Of a stretch of DNA of 23,046 bases, positions 1-8,990 are shown in pieces. The first letter of the stretch is position 1. Each line of letters begins with the position of its first letter. Both the position numbers and the translations under genes were made by a program. The stretch is taken from positions 1-23,046 of the forward strand of contig JADGAW010000011.1 in the NCBI GenBank assembly GCA_015231815.1, read 5' to 3'. Below the pieces are notes generated by a model. The model did no database searches, had not been told where the DNA came from, and saw nothing but the letters and a program-made list of their open reading frames with translations. Source of the DNA: Nitrospinota bacterium (GTDB lineage Bacteria > Nitrospinota_A > JADGAW01).

Positions 1-1613
1 TTATGTGAAATATTTAGTTCGTCTTTTGCGTTGCTGTCAGAAAATGTATCTGAAGAACTATCAACTAAGTCCCAAAGCATAGACATAACAGAGTTTTCAC
101 TGGCGTACCCATCCCCACTTGTTCCACTTCCTATTGTCTCAAGGTCATCTGAAAGCGAGGCATCTTCCGTGTCATGATAAACCGTAGTACCTACATTGGG
201 AATGCTGGGAAATGTAAGGTTGAAGGTGTTTGTTATAGGATAAACTTGAGATGCTACTGAAAAAAAGGTTGCCCAGCCTTCCGACCATGCCAGCCGAATT
301 CCATCGCTTTTGGTATTTGCCGCACAGCTTGAGTATGCTGTAAGAGTGGATGTTCCACCATGACACCCTCCCGGTGAATTATCAAATTTTGTAGAGGCTC
401 CTTTATCACTTAAGAAATGTCCAAATTCATGACCAAGGACATCCCAGTCAAGTGCATCTGTTCTTAATACATAAATGGCTCCAGCCGAATAATATGAGAC
501 ATCTCCTGTAACGGGAAAGAGCACATTAACGTCAGGAAGAAGGCTTCCCTTTAACATAAATGTTTCCACAGCATATTGCAACATAGCATCCAGAACAGAA
601 AAAGCCCGACCAGAAGTACTGTCCGTTGTACTTCCTGAAGTGACTGTTCCTGAAGTCAAAGTACCTATACTGGCATTTGAAGCTGATGCTGTTTGTGCTG
701 AAGATTCAATATAATAGGTAGTCGTTGCGCTTGAACCAACGTTTGCTATATCACTTAACAACGTAGTATAAACACGTATAGTATAAGTGCTGCCACTGGT
801 TGCTGAAACAGTAAAAGAATAGGCTCCTGTGGCATTCGTGGTACCTGAACCAAGGGAATTTCCTGAGCTATCTACCGCAGCAACTTGAGCATAACGAATG
901 GGGTGGGAAACACCACTGGAATCTTTGTAATAAGCACTTCCCGAAACAGTAAAACTGACTGAAGCTTCTGAAACCGTTGGAGTTACGGGACGAGCCAATG
1001 ATGTGTCGATTTTACTCTTTTTTTTTTCCTTCACCATTTCCTTGATAACATCATCAAGTTTCTTTTCACTTTGATTCATTCCCCTTTTTGAATCTGGAGG
1101 TGTTTCAACACTATCGAGTCGAAGAAGTCCATTTCTTTGTTCTCCTGTTTTTGCCTTATTCATTTTCATCAAAATAAATGGATCCGAACTAACTTCGACA
1201 CCATTTTGAGAAGCAATAAAGTTTAGGTGTAACGTTCTGCCAAAAGAATTACCTTCATCTGAACTGGTAACATTCGCAAAAACACTAAATTCTCCTTCAC
1301 CTTGGATTTTGACCTGAATGGAGAATTGTTTTGTTACATCCTTTTGCAAAGAACCATTCCATGTAGCATCACCAGAAACAAAGGTAACCTGTTCTGGTAA
1401 TTGAAAGGAAACAGTTGCATTCGAAATATTCTTTCCAGAAGTAACCGTAAAAACAAGGGTAACAGTTGAACCTACAGAAATCGTCTGGTTTTCAATGGCA
1501 AGATTTGCACTAATTGGAGGAAGCCGTTTTTTAGCAAATGATTCAGAAGGGACGCAAATAAATGTAGCTGCAAAGAGAAACGATACACAAAGATAGGTTA
1601 TGAAATTTTTCAT
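1..1613 (-). CDS. Secreted multidomain zinc metalloprotease (HEFGH), C-terminus beyond window
   Basis: I translated this leftward frame from the ATG at 1611-1613. It is open for 537 codons to the window edge, so the C-terminus is missing. A strong Shine-Dalgarno (AAGGAGAT, 1621-1628) precedes the start. Residues 1-27 form a classical signal peptide (Lys near the N-terminus, hydrophobic core, SFA before the predicted cut). Residues ~35-190 look like an Ig-like/CARDB-type beta domain, ~190-235 is a Lys/Glu-rich linker, and ~235-315 resembles a carboxypeptidase-regulatory-like beta domain. The catalytic part carries HEFGH at residues 395-399 and SEGWATFF with Glu445, a plausible third zinc ligand as in gluzincins; ENSVMSMLWDLVD follows downstream. 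Two Cys between these motifs could form a disulphide. Inference: an exported or surface endopeptidase. The peptidase family is not assigned and the substrate is unknown. Confidence 0.8.
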   Translation of the reverse strand, partial: MKNFITYLCVSFLFAATFICVPSESFAKKRLPPISANLAIENQTISVGSTVTLVFTVTSGKNISNATVSFQLPEQVTFVSGDATWNGSLQKDVTKQFSIQVKIQGEGEFSVFANVTSSDEGNSFGRTLHLNFIASQNGVEVSSDPFILMKMNKAKTGEQRNGLLRLDSVETPPDSKRGMNQSEKKLDDVIKEMVKEKKKSKIDTSLARPVTPTVSEASVSFTVSGSAYYKDSSGVSHPIRYAQVAAVDSSGNSLGSGTTNATGAYSFTVSATSGSTYTIRVYTTLLSDIANVGSSATTTYYIESSAQTASASNASIGTLTSGTVTSGSTTDSTSGRAFSVLDAMLQYAVETFMLKGSLLPDVNVLFPVTGDVSYYSAGAIYVLRTDALDWDVLGHEFGHFLSDKGASTKFDNSPGGCHGGTSTLTAYSSCAANTKSDGIRLAWSEGWATFFSVASQVYPITNTFNLTFPSIPNVGTTVYHDTEDASLSDDLETIGSGTSGDGYASENSVMSMLWDLVDSSSDTFSDSNAKDELNISH

Positions 1614-1670
1614 TTCTTTTATCTCCTTAAACTAAATTTGAATAAACCTGTTGAGCTTTTTTATATATAA

Positions 1671-1676
1671 ATTATA
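1671..1676 (-). promoter_or_regulatory. Candidate -10 box for the metalloprotease gene
   Basis: A TATAAT hexamer on the minus strand lies about 58 bases upstream of the metalloprotease ATG, which gives a 5' leader of about 50 bases. I could not find a convincing -35 at 16-18 bases, so this is a weak call from the -10 alone. The rest of 1614-1859 shows nothing else I can name. Confidence 0.25.
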
Positions 1677-1859
1677 CTCCTGTGCGCCATTAGTTGCTCA
1701 GAAAAAAGATGGAAAATGTAAGATATTTTTTGGCATAAACCATAAAAAACCCACTCTATTCCCTCATAATACTGGGTTCAGTAAACAATAAGAATCAGAG
1801 AAAATTTTGTTTGAATGGTTTAATAAAGAAGAAGTGGTGAGACAGTCTTTCCTGTAACT

Positions 1860-3305
1860 TTATTCAATACCATATTCTTTCCACTTTTTATCCACGAGGC
1901 TTTGAATGTCCTGACTCATGACAATTTCGTTAGGCCATTCACGGTCAAAACCTTCAGTTTTCCATTTTTGTGTACCATCAATTCCCATCTTTGAGCCGTA
2001 ATGAGGTAGCCGTGATGCGTGGTCAAGTGTTTCCACTGGTCCCATAACAAATTCTATATCCCGCTCCGGGTCAATATTATTTAAAACTCTCCACGCAACA
2101 TATCCATAATCATGAATATTCACATCACTATCAACAACAACAATACATTTGGTAAACATTGCCTGTCCCAACCCCCAAATTCCGTGCATGATTTTCCGGG
2201 CATGTCCGGGATATGTTTTGTCAATAGAAAGAATCATTAAATTATGAAAAACACCCTCAAAAGGCATGTGCATATCGATGATTTCCGGAAACTGCTTTTG
2301 CAGAAGAGGCAGCATAATGCGCTCAATTGCAAAGCCCATATGACAATCCTCCATAGGAGGTCTTCCAACAACCGTTGCCTGATAAATGGCATTTTTTCTG
2401 TGAGTAATTGCTGTTACATGAAAAACCGGATAATCATCTGCAAGAGAATAAAATCCGGTATGGTCACCAAAAGGTCCTTCAACCCTTCTTTCATGAGGCT
2501 TGACATAACCTTCAAGAACAAATTCAGAATCTGCTGGGACATCAAGGTTCACCGTTTTGCATTTCACCATTTCCACCGGACTTTTACGAAGAAACCCGGC
2601 AAATATCATTTCGTCAATTCCCTCAGGTAAAGGAACGGTAGCGGCAAAAGTTACCGCAGGGTCTCCCCCAATCGCTACAGCAACTTCAATTCGTTCGTTA
2701 ATTTTTTCCTTCTGCCTATAATGACCTGCTCCATGTTTGTGAAGATGCCAATGCATTCCGGTGGTATTTTTGTCGAAACGTTGTAGTCGATACATACCAC
2801 AGTTTCGAATATTTGTTTTTGGGTCACGGGTAAAAACACAGGGCAAGGTTACAAAAGGTCCCCCGTCTTCCGGCCAACAGGTAAGAACGGGGATTTTCTC
2901 CAAATCAATATCATCTCCTGTAATAACAACCTCCTGACAGGCTCCTTTTGAAACATCCTTTGGAAAAAAATTAGAGACATCCTTAAGCTTGGGAAGCATT
3001 TTCAATTTATCCATAAAACTTCCCGGTGGCTTAATATCAAGAAAGGAAGCCATATATTGTGAAATTTCTTCAAGATCTTCAATACCAAGAACCTTCAAAA
3101 CCTGTTCTTTGCTTCCAAAGGTATTGGTTAATACAGGAAACTCAGACCCTTTAACATTCTCAAATAAAAGGGCGTGCCCACTCTTTTTTGAAACTCTATC
3201 AGTTATTTCAGTAATTTCCAGATAAGGATCGACCTCAGTTTTAATCCGTTTCAGAAGTCCTGCTTTTTCAAGTTGTTCGATTGTTTTGCGTAAATCCATA
3301 TTCAT
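1860..3305 (-). CDS. ubiD: UbiD-family prenyl-FMN-dependent decarboxylase
   Basis: The 481-aa product has the length and motifs of the UbiD family, enzymes that use prenylated FMN to decarboxylate aromatic or polyprenyl-hydroxybenzoate acids (ubiquinone pathway) or the corresponding futalosine-pathway intermediate for menaquinone (MqnL). Visible family features are the IRNCGMYRLQ segment near residues 166-175 (metal and prenyl-FMN region), HWHLHKHGAGHYR at 185-197, AIGGDPAVTFAA at 211-222, and ERRVEGPFGDHTGFYS at 272-287, which carries the acidic residues of the active site. No ubiX-like prenyltransferase is in the window, so the cofactor would be made elsewhere. The gene lies 102 bp downstream of pyruvate kinase on the same strand. 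Start: ATG at 3303-3305, with a second in-frame ATG two codons later and no strong ribosome-binding site for either. Which quinone it serves, or whether it is catabolic, cannot be told here. Confidence 0.9.
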   Translation of the reverse strand: MNMDLRKTIEQLEKAGLLKRIKTEVDPYLEITEITDRVSKKSGHALLFENVKGSEFPVLTNTFGSKEQVLKVLGIEDLEEISQYMASFLDIKPPGSFMDKLKMLPKLKDVSNFFPKDVSKGACQEVVITGDDIDLEKIPVLTCWPEDGGPFVTLPCVFTRDPKTNIRNCGMYRLQRFDKNTTGMHWHLHKHGAGHYRQKEKINERIEVAVAIGGDPAVTFAATVPLPEGIDEMIFAGFLRKSPVEMVKCKTVNLDVPADSEFVLEGYVKPHERRVEGPFGDHTGFYSLADDYPVFHVTAITHRKNAIYQATVVGRPPMEDCHMGFAIERIMLPLLQKQFPEIIDMHMPFEGVFHNLMILSIDKTYPGHARKIMHGIWGLGQAMFTKCIVVVDSDVNIHDYGYVAWRVLNNIDPERDIEFVMGPVETLDHASRLPHYGSKMGIDGTQKWKTEGFDREWPNEIVMSQDIQSLVDKKWKEYGIE

Positions 3306-3407
3306 TTAGTTTAAGGTTTTGCCAACAAAAGGCACACAGAAGAATAAAATTATATATGATTTTATGAATAAATGGATTTTCCCCTGCGAGCAGAAAATAA
3401 AGTAGCT

Positions 3408-4838
3408 CTATTTCACTGAAGAACTATCTTCAACCTCAGGAATATACCGAATCTGGATGGCATCAATTGTTCCTTTTTTTGCAAATACATCAGTAATTAC
3501 AACAACTTTATCCCCTGAAACAAAGCCTTCTCTATCCCGTAATGTTTGGAAGGCATTTTGTAAAGTTTTTTCCGGATCAGTACTCATTTGAATCATGTAG
3601 GGAGTTACCCCTCTGTTAAGCATTAAGGCTCTTCTTGTTTTGTTTACATTGGTAAATGCATAGATCTTATTATAAAAAGGTCGGCAATTACTTACATAAT
3701 CAGCCATAATTCCTCTTCTCGTAATAACAATAATCCCACTCGCCTTTAATTCCTCGGCGAGTTGAACTGCTGATGAAACAAGATACTGCTTATCACTTTC
3801 TTTAATTAAATTTTTTGCAAACATTAACCCGGACATTACCTCTGCTTTTTGTGCAATTTTCACTAACTGTTGCACACACTTTACGGGATACTTTCCAACA
3901 GTTGTTTCTGCTGAAAGCATAACTGCATCAGCTTCTTCATAAATAGCATTTGCGACATCGGTTACCTCAGCTCTTGTAGGAATTGGGTTTTCAATCATCG
4001 ATTCCAACATATGGGTTGCAACGATGGATCTTCTTCCATGAATAGAGCATAACCGTATAATTTCCCTTTGAACATTGGGCAAATCCTCAATATTAATTTC
4101 TACTCCAAGATCCCCTCGAGCAACCATAACGCCATCTGCTTCTTTTACAATTTCAAGAAGATTTGTAATTCCCTCCTGATCTTCAATCTTTGCTATTATT
4201 TTTATTTTTCCAACTTTATCTCCCATAAGTTTTTTCAGTTCCCGTATATCTTCAGCCTGCCGCACAAACGATAAAGCAATAAAATCGAGGTCATTATCTA
4301 TAGCAAACTGGATGTCCTTCTTATCCTTTTCTGTAATAGCGGGAAGGTTTACCTTTATCCCAGGGAGGTTTACATGACGCTTGCTTTTTAAAACCCCGCC
4401 GTCAATAACCTTACAGGTCATGGTAATATCATGTTTCTCCAACACTTCAAGGTTTATGAGACCGTTATCCACGGTAATTTTATCTCCGACATTTACGTCA
4501 TTGAGTAAATCTTCATATTCAATATGCAATGATGAATATTCAACGTCTGCTGAACCTCTGACAGTAATGGTAATAACCTCTCCTGTCTTAATATTAAGGT
4601 CATTATCTATTGAGCCTGTTCTTATCTCTGGCCCCTGAGTATCCATGAGAATGGGGATAGTATGTTTTACTTCTCTATTGAGGGTTTTAATTTGCTTAAT
4701 AATTTTTTCGTGCCATTCGTGATTTCCATGTGACATGTTTAAACGAACAATATTCATACCTGCCTCATAAAGCTTTTTCAGCATTTCATAGGATTCTGAG
4801 GCAGGACCTATTGTGCAAATAATTTTGGTTTTTACCAT
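3408..4838 (-). CDS. pyk: Pyruvate kinase
   Basis: This enzyme converts phosphoenolpyruvate and ADP to pyruvate and ATP at the end of glycolysis. From the ATG at 4836-4838 the protein is 476 aa, the usual bacterial length, and starts VKTKIICTIGPAS, the family N-terminus. Other signatures are MDTQGPEIRTG, the active-site stretch KIIAKIEDQEGI with the catalytic Lys, GVMVARGDLGVE, ATHMLESMIENPIPTRAEV and VMLSAETTVGKYP, followed by the C-terminal alpha/beta domain. The frame stays open upstream to a GTG at 4938-4940, but those 34 codons encode an unrelated hydrophobic stretch, and a promoter-like sequence at 4867-4894 lies inside them, so I place the start at 4838. The gene is divergent from ugd (175 bp gap) and upstream of ubiD. 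Confidence 0.96.
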   Translation of the reverse strand: MVKTKIICTIGPASESYEMLKKLYEAGMNIVRLNMSHGNHEWHEKIIKQIKTLNREVKHTIPILMDTQGPEIRTGSIDNDLNIKTGEVITITVRGSADVEYSSLHIEYEDLLNDVNVGDKITVDNGLINLEVLEKHDITMTCKVIDGGVLKSKRHVNLPGIKVNLPAITEKDKKDIQFAIDNDLDFIALSFVRQAEDIRELKKLMGDKVGKIKIIAKIEDQEGITNLLEIVKEADGVMVARGDLGVEINIEDLPNVQREIIRLCSIHGRRSIVATHMLESMIENPIPTRAEVTDVANAIYEEADAVMLSAETTVGKYPVKCVQQLVKIAQKAEVMSGLMFAKNLIKESDKQYLVSSAVQLAEELKASGIIVITRRGIMADYVSNCRPFYNKIYAFTNVNKTRRALMLNRGVTPYMIQMSTDPEKTLQNAFQTLRDREGFVSGDKVVVITDVFAKKGTIDAIQIRYIPEVEDSSSVK

Positions 4839-4866
4839 GGTAGTTGTTAGAAGTAAATAATGTAGA

Positions 4867-4894
4867 AAAATAAGAGCTAAAGAGATTAAGTCAA
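4867..4894 (-). promoter_or_regulatory. Candidate sigma-70-type promoter for pyk
   Basis: On the minus strand TTGACT (plus 4889-4894) is followed after 16 bases by TATTTT (plus 4867-4872). That is 5/6 and 4/6 to the housekeeping consensus. Predicted transcription would start near 4860, about 20 bases before the pyk ATG at 4838, which supports the shorter pyk start. No experimental support. Confidence 0.42.
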
Positions 4895-5013
4895 TATAAA
4901 ATAGAGAGTTTAAAGCATCATTCTTCCTAAAAAAGAGCACTAACTTTTATTTTTTCCACTATTCCTATAAAATCCTACCTTTTTTATTTAATTATTAACT
5001 TTGAAAGAATCAT

Positions 5014-6333
5014 ATGAGAATTTGCGTCATTGGAACTGGGTATGTCGGACTTGTAAGCGGAACCTGTTTTGCCGAAATGGGCAACAATGTTTATTGTGTA
5101 GATATTGATAGTAATAAAATTGAAGGTTTGAAAAAAGGAATTTTACCTATTTACGAACCCGGACTGGAGGAGTTAGTAAAAAGAAATGTTAAAGAAAAAA
5201 GGCTTAACTTTACCACTAATTTAAAAGAAGCAGTAGAAAATTCACTTTTCTGTTTTATTGCTGTTGGAACACCTTTAGATAAAGATGGTTCTGCAGATTT
5301 ACAACATGTTAAAACAGTGGCAAAAGATATTGGAGAATCAATCAACGATTACAAAGTAATTGTTACCAAATCTACTGTTCCTGTTGGAACGGCTAAAATT
5401 GTCCAATCCATAATTGAAGATGAGCTAAAGAAAAAAGGAACTCCTCTAGACTTTGATATAGTTTCCAATCCTGAGTTTTTAAAGGAAGGCATGGCAATTG
5501 AAGACTTTCTAAAACCTGACAGAATTGTTATTGGATGCTCAACAGAAAAAGCTGAGGAGTTGATGAAAAAGCTCTATAAACCCTTTGTAAAAAATGGACA
5601 TCCTATTTATTGCATGGATGTAGCCTCTTCAGAAATGACGAAATATGCTGCTAATGCCATGCTTGCAACACGTATTAGTTTTATGAATGAAATGGCAAAC
5701 CTCTGTGAAAAAGTCGGTGCAAACGTTGATAAGATAAGAGAAGGAATTGGTTCTGATAGTCGAATAGGTTTTCCCTTTCTTTATGCAGGAATTGGGTACG
5801 GCGGTTCATGCTTCCCTAAAGATGTTCAGGCAATAATTAAAACTGGTAGTGATTACGGGGTTAACATGAAAATTCTTGAGGGGGTGGAAGAGGTAAACTA
5901 TGAGCAAAAACAAATTCTTTTTAAAAAAATCTTAACTTATTTTGACGGTAATCTGGAAGGGAAACGGTTCGCTCTTTGGGGGCTGGCATTTAAGCCTGGC
6001 ACTGATGATATCCGTGATGCCCCGTCTCTGGAACTCATACGTTCTCTTCTGGATGCTGGTGCTGAAATAACTGCATTTGATTCTGTTGCCACTGAAAATG
6101 TCAGGAATTATTTCAAGAATGAAAAGAAAATAACCTATGGAGAAGACCCCTATTCCATTTTAGAAAACGCTGATGCTTTATGTCTTGTTACCGAATGGAA
6201 ACAGTTTAGAGAACCTGACTTTGACAGGATGAAAAACCTTATGAAATCTGCCTTAATTTTTGATGGGAGAAATCAATATGACCTTGAAGAAATGAAAAAA
6301 AGGGAAATAACCTACTACTCAATGGGACGTTAA
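5014..6333 (+). CDS. ugd: UDP-glucose 6-dehydrogenase
   Basis: This enzyme oxidises UDP-glucose to UDP-glucuronate with two NAD+, supplying uronic acid for surface polysaccharides. The 439-aa protein has the N-terminal Rossmann motif GTGYVGLVSGTCFAEMG (residues 7-23) with an Asp at the end of beta-2 (VDID), VGTPLDKDGSADL, the STVPVGTA and NPEFLKEGMAIEDF segments, EMTKYAANAM with the conserved Lys210 and Asn214, and the catalytic-cysteine motif GYGGSCFPKD with Cys266. The C-terminal UDP-binding domain carries LAFKPGTDDIRDAPS. Everything needed for activity appears present. The ribosome-binding site is weak (GAAAG). It is followed 114 bp downstream by the cyclic-nucleotide-binding metallohydrolase in the same direction; no glycosyltransferase is adjacent. 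A second nucleotide-sugar dehydrogenase of another subfamily lies at 18285-19571. Confidence 0.96.
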   Translation: MRICVIGTGYVGLVSGTCFAEMGNNVYCVDIDSNKIEGLKKGILPIYEPGLEELVKRNVKEKRLNFTTNLKEAVENSLFCFIAVGTPLDKDGSADLQHVKTVAKDIGESINDYKVIVTKSTVPVGTAKIVQSIIEDELKKKGTPLDFDIVSNPEFLKEGMAIEDFLKPDRIVIGCSTEKAEELMKKLYKPFVKNGHPIYCMDVASSEMTKYAANAMLATRISFMNEMANLCEKVGANVDKIREGIGSDSRIGFPFLYAGIGYGGSCFPKDVQAIIKTGSDYGVNMKILEGVEEVNYEQKQILFKKILTYFDGNLEGKRFALWGLAFKPGTDDIRDAPSLELIRSLLDAGAEITAFDSVATENVRNYFKNEKKITYGEDPYSILENADALCLVTEWKQFREPDFDRMKNLMKSALIFDGRNQYDLEEMKKREITYYSMGR

Positions 6334-6447
6334 TTCCATTACCATTTTTTCTGTTATCCGGACAAAACTTTCTGAATCAAACGAAAATGCTCAACATCGT
6401 TGATTTCTATGGTAGAATTCTGGAATATTTTTATTTAATTTGACTGA

Positions 6448-8859
6448 ATGAGAAATTTCAACAAAACATTCCACAATTCTGACAGTACCAATAGTAATTT
6501 CATAATCTTATGGGATAAGAATTATGGTGACTTTCTTTTCGGAAGTCCACCGGAAATCATCAAATATTTTGCCCTCGAAAAAAAAACAATCCCATCAAAT
6601 ATTGTTATTCCTCAAAGAACCTTTAGAAGTGGAAGAAATTTCTTTGATCTTGAGTTTGTTATTTATACTATTCTTTTTACTAAAAGCAGTAAAGATTCCA
6701 TTAACCTTATTTGTACTAAATTACAAAGAGAACGTTTTCACACGGTTCTTAAAGAAGCACTTTTCGGACCAAGCCTCAATGAAATCCTCATCTCATTTCT
6801 TCGTGATGATCTAAAAGTTCATCTCAATAAAAATATCAAGCAACCAGTTTCTGACTTTATTACTGATATTGGAGATGATATTGAGCTTTATAAAAGTTTT
6901 AAGGAATCTGTGAAACATGATAAAGAACTGAGTAAAGTTTCTGATACTATTGAAAAAAAACTCAATGCTTTTTCACAAAACCATCATTGGGGAAAAACAT
7001 TCTATGCAGATGGAATTCCTCCGTTATTTACTCAAGCATATATTAGAGCTGCGACCCTTAAGAATGAAATGGATTATTTCTCTATCTGCGAAGCAGAAGA
7101 TGAAATTGAATTTATTAATTCGTTTGTAAGATTTAAAGTCTTTGATGCACAAGGGAAAGTACATATTAAGGGAATTGATGAAAAAGAGCTTACCATTGTC
7201 AGGTTACCCAATGGATCATTTGACATATGCGAAGGAGGTGAAGTTTGTGATAATATTGACCTTCTGCTAACCAACGAGATTAAAAAAGATATTGAAATCG
7301 CAACTGAACCGTTAAAAATCCCCAACCTTGGTGTTACCTTTATTGGACTTGGTACAGGATTTGACCCCACCTCCTATACTCCCTGTATGCTTTTCTGGAT
7401 TAAGGGAAAAGCTATTGCAATTGATCTCATTGCAAACTGTGAAGTACATTTCAAACGACTTGGTATTGCATCAAATGACATTAGCTCTATTTTCCTGAGC
7501 CATCTTCATGCAGACCATGATCCGGGAGTTGTGGAAAAAATAATAAGTGGTGAGAAAACAAAGGTTTTTACTTCACGAGTAATTTTTGACAGTTTTTTAA
7601 GAAAAGCCCGGGCATTAACGAATTTTCAGGAGAGTACAATTGAAGAATTTGTTGATTTTACCAATCTGGATATTGAAAGAGAAATTCCTATCCCTGGAAT
7701 GGAAGGAGCGTTTATTGAGTTTGGTTATGGATTCCACTCAATTCCCGCAGGTCGATTTAAAATCAGATATGTTCATGATGACGGCACGAACTACACCATT
7801 GGTTTTTCCGGAGATACAAAGTTTGACGATAAACTTGTTGAAAAACTTTATAAAGAAGGCACATTAACGAAAGAAAGAAAAGAGGAAATATTGAATTTTC
7901 TCTGGGACTGTGACTTAATATTTCATGAAGCTGGCGGAGGGATGCTGCATACTTCAGTTGAAAAGCTCCTTGAACTCCCCAATGATATCAGAAAAAAAAT
8001 CATTCTTTATCATGCAGAGGAAGAAACAAGAAAAAATACAACTTTCCGATATGTGGAGGAGGGGGAAACATTAACCATATATGAAAAAGAAACAAAACCA
8101 TCCAAAGAAGAGATGGAAGATCTTATTAAACAAACAGGTCTTTTTCCTGATATTACTGACGAAAAGCTAACAAGCTTGCTTAACTACGCTTCAGTTGAAA
8201 ATTTAAAAAAGGGTGACTTTATCTTCAAACAGGGGGATATTGGAGATAAGATGCATTTCATTATTTCTGGTTTTGTAGAAATAATTAAGCACAATGAAGT
8301 CATAAACATTTATGAAAAAGGTGATTTTATTGGTGAACTTGCCATCTTGGAAGATGACCATACACGAAAAGCAAGTGTACGTGCAAGATCCAACTGTATT
8401 CTCATGACTATTGGCAGCGAAGTTTTTAAAAAGTATCATCTTTCCACTGCGATTAGGGAAAAGATTTATGAACTTCCCAACTTTTTCTCTGATACTCCAC
8501 CCTCTTCTCTAACTGGTTACCTGTCAAGAGGGGAGCTTATTTCTTACAAAAAAGGAGAAAATATTATTACGGTAGGAGATGATGCAAAGGAAATATTTAT
8601 CATCACCTCGGGGGAAGTTGACATTATTAGTAGTGATGGAACGTTAATTGACCGTACGCAAGCAGTGGATATTATTGGTGAGATGGCATACCTTACCAGT
8701 GCTCCGAGAAAGGCAACGGTGAAAGTAACATCAAAAGAAGCAACTGCGGTGAAACTTGATATGCCGCTATTTAAAAAAGTAATTGACCGTTTTCCTTCAT
8801 TCTATGCCACCCTTCTGATCAAGATGAAAAGACGTCAAAAAATTATCGAAGCTTTTTAA
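6448..8859 (+). CDS. RNase Z-like metallo-beta-lactamase-fold hydrolase with two C-terminal cNMP-binding domains
   Basis: The 803-aa protein has three parts. Residues 1-~290 match no family I can name; they contain IVIPQRTFRSGRNFFDLEF (52-70). Residues ~293-545 are a metallo-beta-lactamase domain with LSHLHADHDPG (HxHxDH at 352-357), a His at 430 before an Arg-rich strand, SGDTKFD with Asp456, FHEAGGG at 492-498 and YHAEE with His522. This is the complete ligand set of RNase Z/phosphodiesterase-like members, so it should bind two metals. Residues ~560-665 and ~680-795 are two cyclic-nucleotide-binding domains; both keep the phosphate-binding cassette (FIGELAILEDDHTRKASV and IIGEMAYLTSAPRKATV, with Arg640 and Arg754). 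No signal peptide, so probably cytoplasmic. Inference: a hydrolase gated by cAMP or cGMP. The substrate is unknown. It follows ugd by 114 bp and may be co-transcribed. Confidence 0.88.
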   Translation: MRNFNKTFHNSDSTNSNFIILWDKNYGDFLFGSPPEIIKYFALEKKTIPSNIVIPQRTFRSGRNFFDLEFVIYTILFTKSSKDSINLICTKLQRERFHTVLKEALFGPSLNEILISFLRDDLKVHLNKNIKQPVSDFITDIGDDIELYKSFKESVKHDKELSKVSDTIEKKLNAFSQNHHWGKTFYADGIPPLFTQAYIRAATLKNEMDYFSICEAEDEIEFINSFVRFKVFDAQGKVHIKGIDEKELTIVRLPNGSFDICEGGEVCDNIDLLLTNEIKKDIEIATEPLKIPNLGVTFIGLGTGFDPTSYTPCMLFWIKGKAIAIDLIANCEVHFKRLGIASNDISSIFLSHLHADHDPGVVEKIISGEKTKVFTSRVIFDSFLRKARALTNFQESTIEEFVDFTNLDIEREIPIPGMEGAFIEFGYGFHSIPAGRFKIRYVHDDGTNYTIGFSGDTKFDDKLVEKLYKEGTLTKERKEEILNFLWDCDLIFHEAGGGMLHTSVEKLLELPNDIRKKIILYHAEEETRKNTTFRYVEEGETLTIYEKETKPSKEEMEDLIKQTGLFPDITDEKLTSLLNYASVENLKKGDFIFKQGDIGDKMHFIISGFVEIIKHNEVINIYEKGDFIGELAILEDDHTRKASVRARSNCILMTIGSEVFKKYHLSTAIREKIYELPNFFSDTPPSSLTGYLSRGELISYKKGENIITVGDDAKEIFIITSGEVDIISSDGTLIDRTQAVDIIGEMAYLTSAPRKATVKVTSKEATAVKLDMPLFKKVIDRFPSFYATLLIKMKRRQKIIEAF

Positions 8860-8945
8860 CGATAAATTTATCTTTTCACTTACTCTAAACATAAAGAAGC
8901 TCTATGTTGCGTCGAAAGACTCAACCTAAAGATAACTGACTTTAA

Positions 8946-8976
8946 AAACAGTTGCCCGGAAAAAATTCCGAGCAAC
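8946..8976 (-). terminator. Rho-independent terminator of the 15346-8991 leftward gene run
   Basis: On the minus strand a hairpin (GTTGC/GCAAC outer stem, one mismatch, then TCCGG/CCGGA-type inner stem, AT loop; plus 8951-8976) is followed directly by TGTTTTT (plus 8944-8950). It begins 15 bases after the stop codon of the DUF5989-type gene. A T-run on only the minus-strand side makes it directional. Confidence 0.75.
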
Positions 8977-8990
8977 TATCCGTACGTTTT

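Noticed and set aside
172..366. 64-codon minus-strand frame near the left edge
   Set aside because: It is a different frame of the metalloprotease gene, overlapping the conserved SEGWATFF region.
3349..3354. TATAAT on the minus strand upstream of ubiD as a promoter
   Set aside because: No -35 at acceptable spacing, and the gene may be read through from pyk.
4839..4940. 34-codon N-terminal extension of pyruvate kinase from a GTG at 4940
   Set aside because: The extension is hydrophobic and unlike the family; it overlaps a promoter-like sequence, and the canonical N-terminus begins at the ATG at 4838.
8861..8872. 12-base palindrome GATAAATTTATC after the CNB-hydrolase gene as a terminator
   Set aside because: It is all A/T-rich, has no room for a loop, and only a short T-run follows; too weak to call.
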